Part shown: positions 8,948-16,366 of the stretch, piece by piece
Layout of the letters: every line of letters begins with the position of its first letter
Numbering within the stretch: position 1 is the first letter of the stretch
Source of the DNA: an uncultured Bacteroides sp.
Lineage (GTDB): Bacteria; Bacteroidota; Bacteroidia; Bacteroidales; Bacteroidaceae
Length of the DNA: 64,000 nucleotides
Assembly (NCBI GenBank): GCA_900544675.1
Contig: UQVZ01000007.1
Location: 53,249-117,248, forward strand
Direction of reading: 5' to 3'
Notes under the pieces: generated by a model
Told to the model about the DNA's origin: nothing
The model's database searches: none
The model's input: only the letters and a program-made list of their open reading frames with translations
Made by a program: the position numbers and the translations under genes

Positions 8948-9028
8948 TGCCCAGAACAGGACTCGAACCTGCATGCCTCTCGACACACGCACCTGAAACG
9001 TGCGCGTCTACCATTCCGCCACCTGGGC
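8948..9028 (-). tRNA. tRNA-Leu (anticodon CAG), copy 1
   Basis: This 81-nt class II tRNA has a long variable arm. The acceptor is GCCCAGG paired with TCTGGGC and the discriminator is A. The anticodon stem-loop aligns with known bacterial Leu-CAG tRNA (loop TTCAGGT). The next three bases happen to be CCA here but not in copy 2. Confidence 0.94.
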
Positions 9029-9038
9029 ATTTGTTACG

Positions 9039-9111
9039 AGCGGAAAACGAGACTCGAACTCGCGACCCCAACCTTGGCAAGGTTGTGCTCTACCAACTGA
9101 GCTATTTCCGC
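9039..9111 (-). tRNA. tRNA-Gly (anticodon GCC), copy 3
   Basis: This 73-nt Gly-GCC tRNA is joined to Leu-CAG by the spacer CATTTGTTACG, which recurs at the other Leu-Gly pair (9227-9390). Confidence 0.96.
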
Positions 9112-9120
9112 AATAACGGG

Positions 9121-9203
9121 TGAAGAGAAGGAGACTCGAACTCCCACGACATAATGTCACTACCCCCTCAAAGTAGCGCGTCTACCAATTCCGCCATCTC
9201 TCC
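9121..9203 (-). tRNA. tRNA-Leu (anticodon GAG)
   Basis: This 83-nt class II tRNA has acceptor GGAGAGA with TCTCTTC (one wobble), anticodon loop TTGAGGG, long variable arm and A discriminator. CCA is not encoded. Confidence 0.94.
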
Positions 9204-9226
9204 AACAAACAAACTTTAAAAGAGCG

Positions 9227-9307
9227 TGCCCAGAACAGGACTCGAACCTGCATGCCTCTCGACACACGCACCTGAAACGTGCGCGTCTACCATTCCGCCA
9301 CCTGGGC
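9227..9307 (-). tRNA. tRNA-Leu (anticodon CAG), copy 2
   Basis: This is an 81-nt tRNA, the same in body as the copy at 8948-9028; CCA is not encoded. Confidence 0.94.
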
Positions 9308-9317
9308 ATTTGTTACG

Positions 9318-9390
9318 AGCGGAAAACGAGACTCGAACTCGCGACCCCAACCTTGGCAAGGTTGTGCTCTACCAACTGAGCTATTTCCGC
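9318..9390 (-). tRNA. tRNA-Gly (anticodon GCC), copy 4
   Basis: This is a 73-nt tRNA and the first of the cluster on the minus strand, about 25 nt downstream of the promoter -7 element. Confidence 0.96.
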
Positions 9391-9415
9391 AAAGCGTATT
9401 TTTGTTTTGCGGTTG

Positions 9416-9446
9416 CAAAGGTAATGCTTTTTCTTAAATCCACAAA
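9416..9446 (-). promoter_or_regulatory. Promoter of the seven-tRNA cluster
   Basis: On the minus strand TTTG (9443-9446), 19 nt, then TACCTTTG (9416-9423) is a full match to the Bacteroides -33/-7 consensus, placed just upstream of the first tRNA. Confidence 0.85.
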
Positions 9447-9559
9447 TAAAGGACACGTTTTTTTGCGAAAAATATCTTTTTGGATGTTTCTTGTTGTCTT
9501 TCGGGAGAAAGGCATATACCTTAATTATATAGTGAATGTCCGCTGTTAGGCTGGATAAT

Positions 9560-9690
9560 TATGGTTGCTCATGAAGATATGTTTCTCTGGCTGGGAATAT
9601 ATATCTGTAAGTGGTTTCAGTATATATGAAACTGTACATGAAGTATATATCCCTTTTGAAAGCATACATATAGCCAGCGGCGAGCAGGTA
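9560..9690. repeat. Gene-free stretch with GTTTCA...TGAAAC palindromic element
   Basis: Between the tRNA promoter and the AraC gene there is no credible gene. The stretch holds an ATGAAG word near 9570 and an inverted repeat GTTTCA-7 nt-TGAAAC near 9614-9632, followed by ATGAAGTATATAT. The same arrangement is found downstream of tRNA-Thr at 53845-53905. Confidence 0.55.
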
Positions 9691-9708
9691 TGTCTGTGCG
9701 TTCCGAAA

Positions 9709-10521
9709 TCAAGGTTTGCTTTGGAAGAATGCGCCGGGAGGCATCCCGGTGATTTGTTTGAACACCCGGTTGAAATGGCTGGGGGTGCTGAATCCGGCTT
9801 CGTAGGCGATTTGCTGGATGGTCTTTCCTCCGTCGGTATACAGCTCGATGGCGCGTGTCACCCGTTGCTGGTTTAGGTATTGGTTGAAGCGTATGCCCGA
9901 GTTATGGAGCAGGCGGCTCAGGTTTCGTACGGAGAATCCGAACAGGGCAGCGGTTTCTTCGATGGTGGGATTGTCGTGCAGGTGCTTTCTCAGGTAGCGC
10001 AGGATGGGCTGGAGGCGTTCGTCGTTGGGGATAGCTTGCGTCTTGAGGGTGATTTCGCTGCACGGATTCATCGAGGGGAGCAATTTGAAGAAGGCATACG
10101 AGAACTCGTACAGGTCGGGTTGTTCTTGCCGGCAGATAACGGCATGGCGCGACGAGATGAAACGCAGGTTCTCGGCTATCACGGCATTGGTGTTGTAGAT
10201 GGCAAACTGGTTGGAAAAGCGTTGCTGGTCTCTTTGCTCCAGGGTGATGTAGAAGATGATGAGCACCACTTGCCGGTTGTTGCTGCACAATTCGTGTTCG
10301 GTGTTGGCAGGAATCCAGGCGATATGTTTTTCCGGAACGAAATAGTCGGACGTGCCGATTTGTATCCGCAATGTCCCCGAGAATGTGTAGATAATCTGGT
10401 GTTGCCCCGCATGGCGGTGCTTTTCGATATTGATTTTCTCCCATCCGGTTTTGTCGATGATGATTTTCTTTTCCGTCGTCTGTCCGGTGTGCGGCTGGTC
10501 GTTATGTATTGTCTGGTTCAT
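9709..10521 (-). CDS. AraC-family transcriptional regulator
   Basis: The protein is 270 residues from the ATG at 10519-10521; the longer in-frame TTG start at 10545 is less likely. An N-terminal cupin-like sensor (about 20-120, GQHQIIYTFSGTLRIQIG) is joined to a C-terminal double helix-turn-helix (about 165-265), with NPTIEETAALFGFSVRNLSRL and the signature IQQIAYEAGFSTPSHFNRVFKQITGMPP. It is divergent from the TolC/HlyD/MFS efflux operon and probably controls it in response to a small molecule. Its promoter (10574-10605) interlocks with the one for the efflux genes. Confidence 0.9.
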   Translation of the reverse strand: MNQTIHNDQPHTGQTTEKKIIIDKTGWEKINIEKHRHAGQHQIIYTFSGTLRIQIGTSDYFVPEKHIAWIPANTEHELCSNNRQVVLIIFYITLEQRDQQRFSNQFAIYNTNAVIAENLRFISSRHAVICRQEQPDLYEFSYAFFKLLPSMNPCSEITLKTQAIPNDERLQPILRYLRKHLHDNPTIEETAALFGFSVRNLSRLLHNSGIRFNQYLNQQRVTRAIELYTDGGKTIQQIAYEAGFSTPSHFNRVFKQITGMPPGAFFQSKP

Positions 10522-10573
10522 CTTTTGCTTGGCTGATTTTGGCAATATTGTTGCTCTATATGCAATTTCAGTA

Positions 10574-10605
10574 CAAAAATAAAGCTTTATCTTTGCACTC
10601 GCAAA
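10574..10605 (-). promoter_or_regulatory. Promoter of the AraC gene
   Basis: On the minus strand TTTG (10602-10605), 20 nt, then TATTTTTG (10574-10581). It overlaps the opposite-strand -7 element at 10588-10595. Confidence 0.65.
10588..10595 (+). promoter_or_regulatory. -7 element of the efflux operon promoter
   Basis: TATCTTTG matches TAnnTTTG. The -33 part is poor, as expected for an activator-dependent promoter. About 120 nt of leader follow before the first ATG. Confidence 0.55.
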
Positions 10606-10720
10606 AAGATAGCGTTCTTTTCGGCACAGAAAACTAAGCGTAGTTCTTTTTCGCGTAAAGGGGGTGAAAGATGCCTCTGTACCGGTTCGGGATAATAATA
10701 AAAACTAGACATACAGTATT

Positions 10721-12028
10721 ATGGTAAAAAAGAAATGGGTATTAGGGTTAATTGTTTTTTTAGGAATATCGGGTGCGTATGCCCAGCAGCGGATGCTTTC
10801 GGTGGAAGAAATGTTCCGCCTTGCCGACGCGAACAGCAAGAGCATTCATGTCCGTTCGTTGGCGACGGCAGAAGCCGCCCAGGCAGAGCGCGTGGCGCGC
10901 AACGGTTTGCTTCCGTCTATTGAGGCACAGGTGGAGTTGAACTATATTGGCGACGGGTGTATGACCGACCGTGACTTCTCGAACGGGGTGCATGCCGATA
11001 TGCCTCACTTCGGCAATTCGTATGTGTTGCGGGCTACTCAGGTCATTTATGCCGGAGGAAAGATTGCAAGCGACATCCAGGCGAGCCGTCTGAACAGGCA
11101 GTTGTCGGAACTTGCCTTTCTGGACAATCAGCAGAACCTGCGTTTTATGCTTTTGGGATATTACCTCGACTTGTTCCAGTTGGGCAATCAGAAGGTGGTT
11201 TATGAGAAGAACATCGAGCAAACCCGTCTTCTGGTGAAAGATATGGAAGCGGCATACCGCCAGGGCACAGCTTTGAAGAGCGACATCACCCGTTACGAAC
11301 TCCAGTTGCAGAACCTGGAGCTGGGGCTGACCTCTACGTGCAACCGGATGGATGTGTTGAATTACCGCTTGGCTACGACCATCGGGCTGGACCCGAACGT
11401 GACTATCCTGCCCGATACCACTGCTCTGATGCGCCAGCAGGTAGAGCAGAAAGCGGAAGAGCTTTGGATGCAGGAAGCGGCAGGGGCACCCCGCTTGCAG
11501 ATGGCAGACATACGGATAGACTTGGGCAAGGAAAGCCAGCAGCAGGCACGTGCCGAACGCCGCCCGCAGATTCATCTGACCGTTACCAATGACTTTACCG
11601 GACCGATTCTGGTAGAGGTGCCACCTTTGAACAATAATTTCACGTATTGGTTTGCCGGGGTAGGCATTTCGTACAGTTTCGATGCCTTGTTCAAGAGCAA
11701 CAAGAAGCTGAAGCAGGCACGCATCCATACGATGCAGATGCAGGAGCAGCGCCGGTGGGAGGAGGAAGAGCTGGAGAACGATATCCATGCGGCTTATACC
11801 GACCTGAACGAGGCTTATATCCGCCTTCGGACGCAAGAGAAGAGTGTGCAGCTGGCACACGAGAATTATCACATCGTCCGCCAGCGTTACCTCAACGGGT
11901 TGGCACTGATTACCGATATGCTGGATGCCAGCAATACCCAGCTGGATACCGAGCTGCAACTGGCAAATGACGAAATCGGCATTCTTTACCAGTATTATCT
12001 GTTGAAGAAAATCACCGGGACATTGTAA
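10721..12028 (+). CDS. TolC-family outer-membrane efflux channel
   Basis: The protein is 435 residues with a signal peptide (about 1-21, ending AYAQ) and two repeats of the outer-membrane efflux protein fold: long alpha-helical segments rich in Ala, Gln and Leu (about 25-215 and 235-430), interrupted by beta strands (LRATQVIYAGGKIASD and FTYWFAGVGISYSFDALF). It would form the trimeric exit duct of a tripartite pump. It is the first gene of an operon with a HlyD-type adaptor and a 14-helix MFS pump, and is divergent from the AraC regulator. Confidence 0.92.
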   Translation: MVKKKWVLGLIVFLGISGAYAQQRMLSVEEMFRLADANSKSIHVRSLATAEAAQAERVARNGLLPSIEAQVELNYIGDGCMTDRDFSNGVHADMPHFGNSYVLRATQVIYAGGKIASDIQASRLNRQLSELAFLDNQQNLRFMLLGYYLDLFQLGNQKVVYEKNIEQTRLLVKDMEAAYRQGTALKSDITRYELQLQNLELGLTSTCNRMDVLNYRLATTIGLDPNVTILPDTTALMRQQVEQKAEELWMQEAAGAPRLQMADIRIDLGKESQQQARAERRPQIHLTVTNDFTGPILVEVPPLNNNFTYWFAGVGISYSFDALFKSNKKLKQARIHTMQMQEQRRWEEEELENDIHAAYTDLNEAYIRLRTQEKSVQLAHENYHIVRQRYLNGLALITDMLDASNTQLDTELQLANDEIGILYQYYLLKKITGTL

Positions 12029-12067
12029 CACAAAAACGAATCAGGATAAACCAATAATATACGACTT

Positions 12068-13102
12068 ATGATGAGAAACAAAAAAAGAGCTATTCCGAAT
12101 TTCTTTATTTTATTGATATTGGCCATCGGCATCAGTTGGGTGTTCGGGCGTTTCATCCATTTGGGCAGTGTGGAGTTTACAGACAATGCGCAGGTGAAGC
12201 AGCACCTGACTCCGGTAAATACCCGCGTGCAGGGATTCATCAAGAAGATATGCTTCGATGAATACCAGCAGGTGAAGAAGGGGGATACGCTGGTTATCAT
12301 CGACGATACGGAATACCGACTGAAAGTGGCTCAGGCAGAAGCCGACCTGCAAAGTGCGTTGGCTGGAAAGACGGCTATGTACACCACTATCAATACGACC
12401 CAGAACAACATCCTGGTCACTGATGCCGCCATCAGGGAGCAGGAAGTGCGGTTGAAGAATGCCGAAGCCGACTTCAAGCGGTATCAGGGGTTGCTGAAGG
12501 AAGAGGCGGTTACCCCCCAGCAGTTCGACCGGGTGAAGACCGATTACGAAGCTACCCAGGCGCGTTACGAACAATTGCTCCGCCAGAAAGAATCCACTTC
12601 GCTGGTCAAGCAGGAACAGACCCAGCGCCTGGACCAGAACGAGTCTTCCATCAAGTTGGCTGAGGCTGCCCTGAACCTGGCACGTCTGAACCTATCTTAT
12701 ACGGTTATTCTGGCTACTGCCGACGGGATGACCGGCCGCAAGGAAATCCATGAAGGCGAGCTGGTGCAGCCGGGGCAGACCCTGGTGACGCTGGTAGACG
12801 GTACGGAGAAGTGGGTGATAGCCAACTACAAGGAGACCCAGACCACGAACATGCGTGAAGGCTTGTTGGTCGACATCAAGGTGGATGCCATTCCCGGCGT
12901 GAAGTTTGAAGGGCGCATCTCGTCTATATCCGACGCCACCGGATCGTCTTATTCCTTGATTCCGCAAGATAACTCCGCCGGCAATTTCGTGAAGGTGGAG
13001 CAGCGCATACCTATCCGTATCGAGTTTACGGAGAACAACCGGAAAGAAGACCTGCAACGCCTGCGTGCCGGCATGAACGTGGAATGTTCCGTTGATTATT
13101 GA
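12068..13102 (+). CDS. HlyD/EmrA-type membrane fusion protein
   Basis: The protein is 344 residues. One N-terminal membrane helix (about 9-28) is followed by a lipoyl-like strand (VNTRVQGFIKKICFDEYQQVKKGD), a long coiled-coil hairpin (about 85-200), the second lipoyl half (EIHEGELVQPGQTLVTLVD) and a beta-barrel domain. This is the standard adaptor of EmrAB-TolC pumps, linking the inner-membrane MFS protein to the TolC channel. It starts 39 nt after the TolC gene and is followed almost without gap by the MFS gene. Confidence 0.92.
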   Translation: MMRNKKRAIPNFFILLILAIGISWVFGRFIHLGSVEFTDNAQVKQHLTPVNTRVQGFIKKICFDEYQQVKKGDTLVIIDDTEYRLKVAQAEADLQSALAGKTAMYTTINTTQNNILVTDAAIREQEVRLKNAEADFKRYQGLLKEEAVTPQQFDRVKTDYEATQARYEQLLRQKESTSLVKQEQTQRLDQNESSIKLAEAALNLARLNLSYTVILATADGMTGRKEIHEGELVQPGQTLVTLVDGTEKWVIANYKETQTTNMREGLLVDIKVDAIPGVKFEGRISSISDATGSSYSLIPQDNSAGNFVKVEQRIPIRIEFTENNRKEDLQRLRAGMNVECSVDY

Positions 13103-13122
13103 GCAGGGAGGGACGTGATAGT

Positions 13123-14712
13123 ATGATTGTGCGAGTACTCAAGAAGCGGTTGCTCAAGCGGCGTCCGCGCATCGGCTATTTCAAGGAATTCCTGCCTACG
13201 CCCGTATGCATTTTCCTGTCGATGTTCTTTGCCATGACTTTCCAGTTCAACGGAGGCGTGTTTCTGCCTATCTCTTATCAGATGTCGAGCGAGCTGGGAT
13301 GCATCCAGCAGCATGTCACGATGGCGGGGTATGCCTCGTTTATCGGCATGACCATCATCTTCCCGATTCTTATCCGCCTGAAGTGCAGGTTCATGACGCG
13401 CCATATCCTGCTGGCGGTATGCCCCGTCCTGATGGCGTGCAACCTCATCACGTTGCATACGCCTTCGCTCCCCCTGCAGATTGCGGTGTGTTTTGTGTCG
13501 GGCTTCTTCCGGATGTGGGGCACGTTCGAGTGTTTCTCGAATATGCGTCTCAGCGTGACGCCTTCGGGCAATTTCTCGGTGTTTTATCCGGTGATTTATG
13601 TCATTGTGCTCGAAAGTATCCAGTTGTCGGGGCTGGTAGCCATCCATCTTACCGACTGGGCGAACTGGCAATACATGCACTGGTTTGTGATGGGGCTGCT
13701 GGCGGTGGTATGGGTATGCGTCTTTGTGCTGACCCGTCCTTACCGTGCGATGAAGAAGGTGCCGCTTTACGGCATCGACTGGATTGGGGCAGCCCTTTGG
13801 GTCGTGGTGCTTTTCTCCATTGTCTACATCTGCATTTATGGCGAGTATTTCGATTGGCTGGACAGTGCGGAGATACGTGCCTGCATCGTGATAGCCGTAG
13901 TGGCGTTGCTGGTCAATATCAACCGGATGCTCACTTTGCGCCATCCGTATATCGAGCTGAAAGTATTCCGTTACCGCCATTTCCCCACCATTTTGTTCCT
14001 GTTTCTGATGTTGTGCCTTTTTCTTGCCACTTCATCGGTTTTGCAGAACCTGTTTATGTCGTCTATCCTGAAGTATGACACGCTGAACAGCGTTTCGCTC
14101 AACTGGCTGGTGTTTTCGGGCATTATCTGCGGGGCAGGCATCGTGTTCTACCGCCAGGTGGTGCTGCGGAAGGGGTACAAGCTGCTCATCTTTGTGGGCT
14201 TTTTGCTGATAGTCCTCTACCAATATTATATGTATTTCCTGATTCATCCCAACCTGAATATCGAGAGTCTGTACCTGCCCAATTTTCTGCGGGGTATCGG
14301 TTATGGGATGCTCTATATCTGCCTTACGATATATGTGGCGAAGAGTGTGCCCTTCAAGCACTTCTTCCAGGCATTGTGCGTGCTGAGCTTCATCCGTACC
14401 AGCATAGCCAATCCCCTCGGCTCGGCGGTGCTGAACCGCTGGATGCGTTATCTGATGCAGGACAATATCAGTACGATAAGCCGCAATATGGACGGCGCGA
14501 ATGCCGTGATGTCGCACGCTTCGCTTAAGGAACTTTATCGTTATGTGGTAGAGCAGACTACGCTTTCCAGCCTGAAAGAGCTTTTCGGATGGGTCTGCAT
14601 CGGCGGTACGTTGCTTTTGATACTGATTGCCGTGTACCGCCTTGTGCCTTTCCTGAAAATGTTTTTGCGTGTCGGGAGTTCTGAGGCATTGATTCCGACG
14701 GAAGGGAAGTAG
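13123..14712 (+). CDS. EmrB-type MFS (DHA2) drug efflux transporter
   Basis: From the ATG at 13123 (preceded by GGGAGG about 10 nt upstream) the protein is 529 residues with about 14 hydrophobic helices, as in the DHA2 family. A TTG start at 13099 would overlap the adaptor stop and is less likely. It would use the proton gradient to expel amphipathic compounds through the adaptor and TolC channel encoded upstream. Substrates cannot be read from sequence. The three genes form a complete tripartite pump. Confidence 0.88.
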   Translation: MIVRVLKKRLLKRRPRIGYFKEFLPTPVCIFLSMFFAMTFQFNGGVFLPISYQMSSELGCIQQHVTMAGYASFIGMTIIFPILIRLKCRFMTRHILLAVCPVLMACNLITLHTPSLPLQIAVCFVSGFFRMWGTFECFSNMRLSVTPSGNFSVFYPVIYVIVLESIQLSGLVAIHLTDWANWQYMHWFVMGLLAVVWVCVFVLTRPYRAMKKVPLYGIDWIGAALWVVVLFSIVYICIYGEYFDWLDSAEIRACIVIAVVALLVNINRMLTLRHPYIELKVFRYRHFPTILFLFLMLCLFLATSSVLQNLFMSSILKYDTLNSVSLNWLVFSGIICGAGIVFYRQVVLRKGYKLLIFVGFLLIVLYQYYMYFLIHPNLNIESLYLPNFLRGIGYGMLYICLTIYVAKSVPFKHFFQALCVLSFIRTSIANPLGSAVLNRWMRYLMQDNISTISRNMDGANAVMSHASLKELYRYVVEQTTLSSLKELFGWVCIGGTLLLILIAVYRLVPFLKMFLRVGSSEALIPTEGK

Positions 14713-14731
14713 ACTTTTCGGCAAATATGCG

Positions 14732-14762
14732 TTGTTGTTTTAAAAAGAATAAAGTATATTTG
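14732..14762 (+). promoter_or_regulatory. Promoter of the small membrane-protein pair
   Basis: TTG (14732-14734), 20 nt, then TATATTTG (14755-14762). The -7 ends only 2 nt before the ATG at 14765, so the transcript may be leaderless. Confidence 0.6.
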
Positions 14763-14764
14763 CA

Positions 14765-14953
14765 ATGTGGAAAGAAAAACTGGGAGGATACCTGATAGAT
14801 GTATCCAAGTATGTATTGACAGGTGTTGTTATCGCTTCCTTATTTAAGGATATGGGCGATAACAGGTTGTTGGTTTATGGAATTGGAATATTGGTAGCCG
14901 GTTTTACCTTGTTGGCCGGTTTGTTGTTAACGAATAAAAAGGAGGGGAAATAA
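14765..14953 (+). CDS. Small inner-membrane protein (62 aa), DUF6722-like
   Basis: The protein has two predicted membrane helices (about 13-26 and 35-55), a short charged loop (FKDMGDNRL) and a Lys-rich C-terminus, so it is probably an inner-membrane hairpin. It resembles a small Bacteroidales family that I believe is called DUF6722; function unknown. The ATG directly follows the -7 element. Its stop overlaps the start of a second small gene by one base (TAATG), which suggests translational coupling. Confidence 0.7.
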   Translation: MWKEKLGGYLIDVSKYVLTGVVIASLFKDMGDNRLLVYGIGILVAGFTLLAGLLLTNKKEGK

Positions 14954-15063
14954 TGGAAGCGATAATTGTTTTGTCCGCTATCGGACTGCCTTGTGTAGTG
15001 TTTTTGTTGTGGTGCCTCACTCCGTGGGGCAGGAGATGGCTTAAAGCCAACCACATGATTTGA
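14953..15063 (+). CDS. Very small membrane protein (36 aa)
   Basis: This short frame reads MEAIIVLSAIGLPCVVFLL... and ends LKANHMI. It has one hydrophobic helix (residues 3-21) followed by a basic, Trp-containing tail (WGRRWLKANH), typical of a small single-pass membrane protein. It begins inside the stop codon of the 62-aa gene (overlap of one base), so it is probably translated by re-initiation. A strong terminator follows 17 nt after its stop. Function unknown; the tight arrangement between promoter and terminator supports a real two-gene unit. Confidence 0.6.
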   Translation: MEAIIVLSAIGLPCVVFLLWCLTPWGRRWLKANHMI

Positions 15064-15080
15064 GCTTGCGATAAGAGATG

Positions 15081-15132
15081 TTTACGAGGTGTGATTTTGT
15101 TTGGATGAGAATCACACTTCGTAAATTTTTTT
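15081..15132. terminator. Bidirectional terminator, small-protein pair / DMT transporter
   Basis: A perfect 16-bp stem (15081-15096 with 15110-15125) with flanking A and T runs lies between convergent stops. It ends in seven Ts on the plus strand. Confidence 0.88.
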
Positions 15133-15141
15133 ATGACCATG

Positions 15142-16044
15142 CTATTTGCTTCCCAGATACAAGAAGAACATACCGATGAGTACCAGAGCGAGGTCGACAG
15201 CCTTGCTTCGCAGGTTCTTTTCGCGGAACACCATGGCTCCGAACAGGAAAGACACCACGACGCTGCTTCGGCGCACCATGGATACAATGGAAATCATCGA
15301 GTCGTCCATCCCCAAGGCATAGAAGTAAACGAAGTCTGCCGCCGACAGGAAGATGGAAATCAGCGGGATGCACCAGTCCCAGTGGAAAGGCGTGCCCGAT
15401 TTCCGTTTCGGGAACCAGAGGAACAACAGCACCGCGCCCATCATGAAGAGCTGGTAGATGTTGTACCACGCCTGCACCACCATATTGTTGAACATCCCCA
15501 TCAGGTATTTGTCGTACAATCCGCTGATGGCTCCCAGCAGGGCAGCCAGCACCACGAACCACACCCAGCGGTTGTGCTCGAAGTTGATGCCTTCTTTTTT
15601 CCCCGAACGGCTCAGCATGAAGAACGATACTACCGCCAGCATCACACCAATCCATTGATACAGGTTCAGACGCTCGCCGAAAATAAGCAATGCGCCTACC
15701 AAAGTCATGACGGGGCGCGTGGCGTTTATCGGTCCCACGATGGTGAGCGGCAGATGTTTCATGCCGAAATAGCCGAATGTCCACGATGAGAGCACAATCA
15801 CCGACTTCAGCAAAATGTACTTGTGCACCTCCCAGCCTCCCGTTTCGGGGACGAAAAATATCGTATCCTGCAGTGCCGATGGGCAGAAACGGGATATCAG
15901 GATGAAGGGAATGAAGATAAGGCTGGAAAACAACGTGTTCAGAGCCAGTACGGGAAGTACGGCATTCCCGTTGAGCGATTTCTTCTTGAACACATCATAA
16001 AAGCCCAGCAACGCTGCCGAGCAGAATGCTAATAATAACCACAT
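15142..16044 (-). CDS. DMT-superfamily (EamA-type) membrane transporter
   Basis: The protein is 300 residues with ten hydrophobic segments in two EamA halves (about 3-140 and 155-295), the family's usual size and repeat structure. The first half ends LPLTIVGPINATRPVMTLVGALLIFGERL and the second SMVRRSSVVVSFLFGAMVFREKNL, the typical internal motifs. It probably exports or imports a small metabolite; the substrate is unknown. It is monocistronic, convergent with the small-protein pair and divergent from the radical-SAM gene. Confidence 0.87.
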   Translation of the reverse strand: MWLLLAFCSAALLGFYDVFKKKSLNGNAVLPVLALNTLFSSLIFIPFILISRFCPSALQDTIFFVPETGGWEVHKYILLKSVIVLSSWTFGYFGMKHLPLTIVGPINATRPVMTLVGALLIFGERLNLYQWIGVMLAVVSFFMLSRSGKKEGINFEHNRWVWFVVLAALLGAISGLYDKYLMGMFNNMVVQAWYNIYQLFMMGAVLLFLWFPKRKSGTPFHWDWCIPLISIFLSAADFVYFYALGMDDSMISIVSMVRRSSVVVSFLFGAMVFREKNLRSKAVDLALVLIGMFFLYLGSK

Positions 16045-16152
16045 GTCGTTTCGTTTAGTTTAATCAGGCGCAAAGGTACGAATTTCTTTTGTTTGCCGGG
16101 TAGGTGTCAATGTCATTTTGAGTGACTGACGATTCATTTTTATACGTTTGCA

Positions 16153-16248
16153 TTTTATGTCCTCCATATGGAGAACGTACGTCCTCCAATCGGGGGATAT
16201 ACGTTTTCCATACGGGGAACGTACGTTTTCCAATTGGAGGACATAAAA
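16153..16248. repeat. 96-bp near-perfect palindrome made of alternating modules
   Basis: The outer 14 bases TTTTATGTCCTCCA (16153-16166) return as their exact complement at 16235-16248. Inside, palindromic modules of the type TCCTCCATATGGAGA alternate with ACGTACG or TATACG linkers. Compared with its own reverse complement, the whole element agrees at most positions. It lies between the divergent DMT and radical-SAM genes, upstream of the latter's promoter. Confidence 0.8.
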
Positions 16249-16305
16249 CTAAGGCTTGCTCAATGACAAACCTGACTGGTTTCTGATATAAATCAAGGTA
16301 GAACA

Positions 16306-16337
16306 TTTGCACAACTCGGAAACTCTGCTTACCTTTG
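16306..16337 (+). promoter_or_regulatory. Promoter of the radical-SAM gene
   Basis: TTTG (16306-16309), 20 nt, then TACCTTTG (16330-16337) matches both Bacteroides boxes. It rules out the in-frame start at 16307 and supports the ATG at 16367. Confidence 0.85.
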
Positions 16338-16366
16338 AATTTGAATTGATTCTAAATAGCACGCGC

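Noticed and set aside
8764..9123. Several open frames across the tRNA cluster
   Set aside because: They are translations of tRNA genes (recurring SSVGRA, RTGLEPA-type peptides), a common annotation artefact.
9226..9549. 107-aa open frame on the plus strand near the tRNA promoter
   Set aside because: The first half is antisense tRNA and the rest crosses the promoter and AT-rich gap; no conserved features.
16064..16312. 82-aa open frame over the 96-bp palindrome
   Set aside because: Its repetitive peptide is produced by the palindrome modules; there is no start context, and a plus-strand promoter lies within it.
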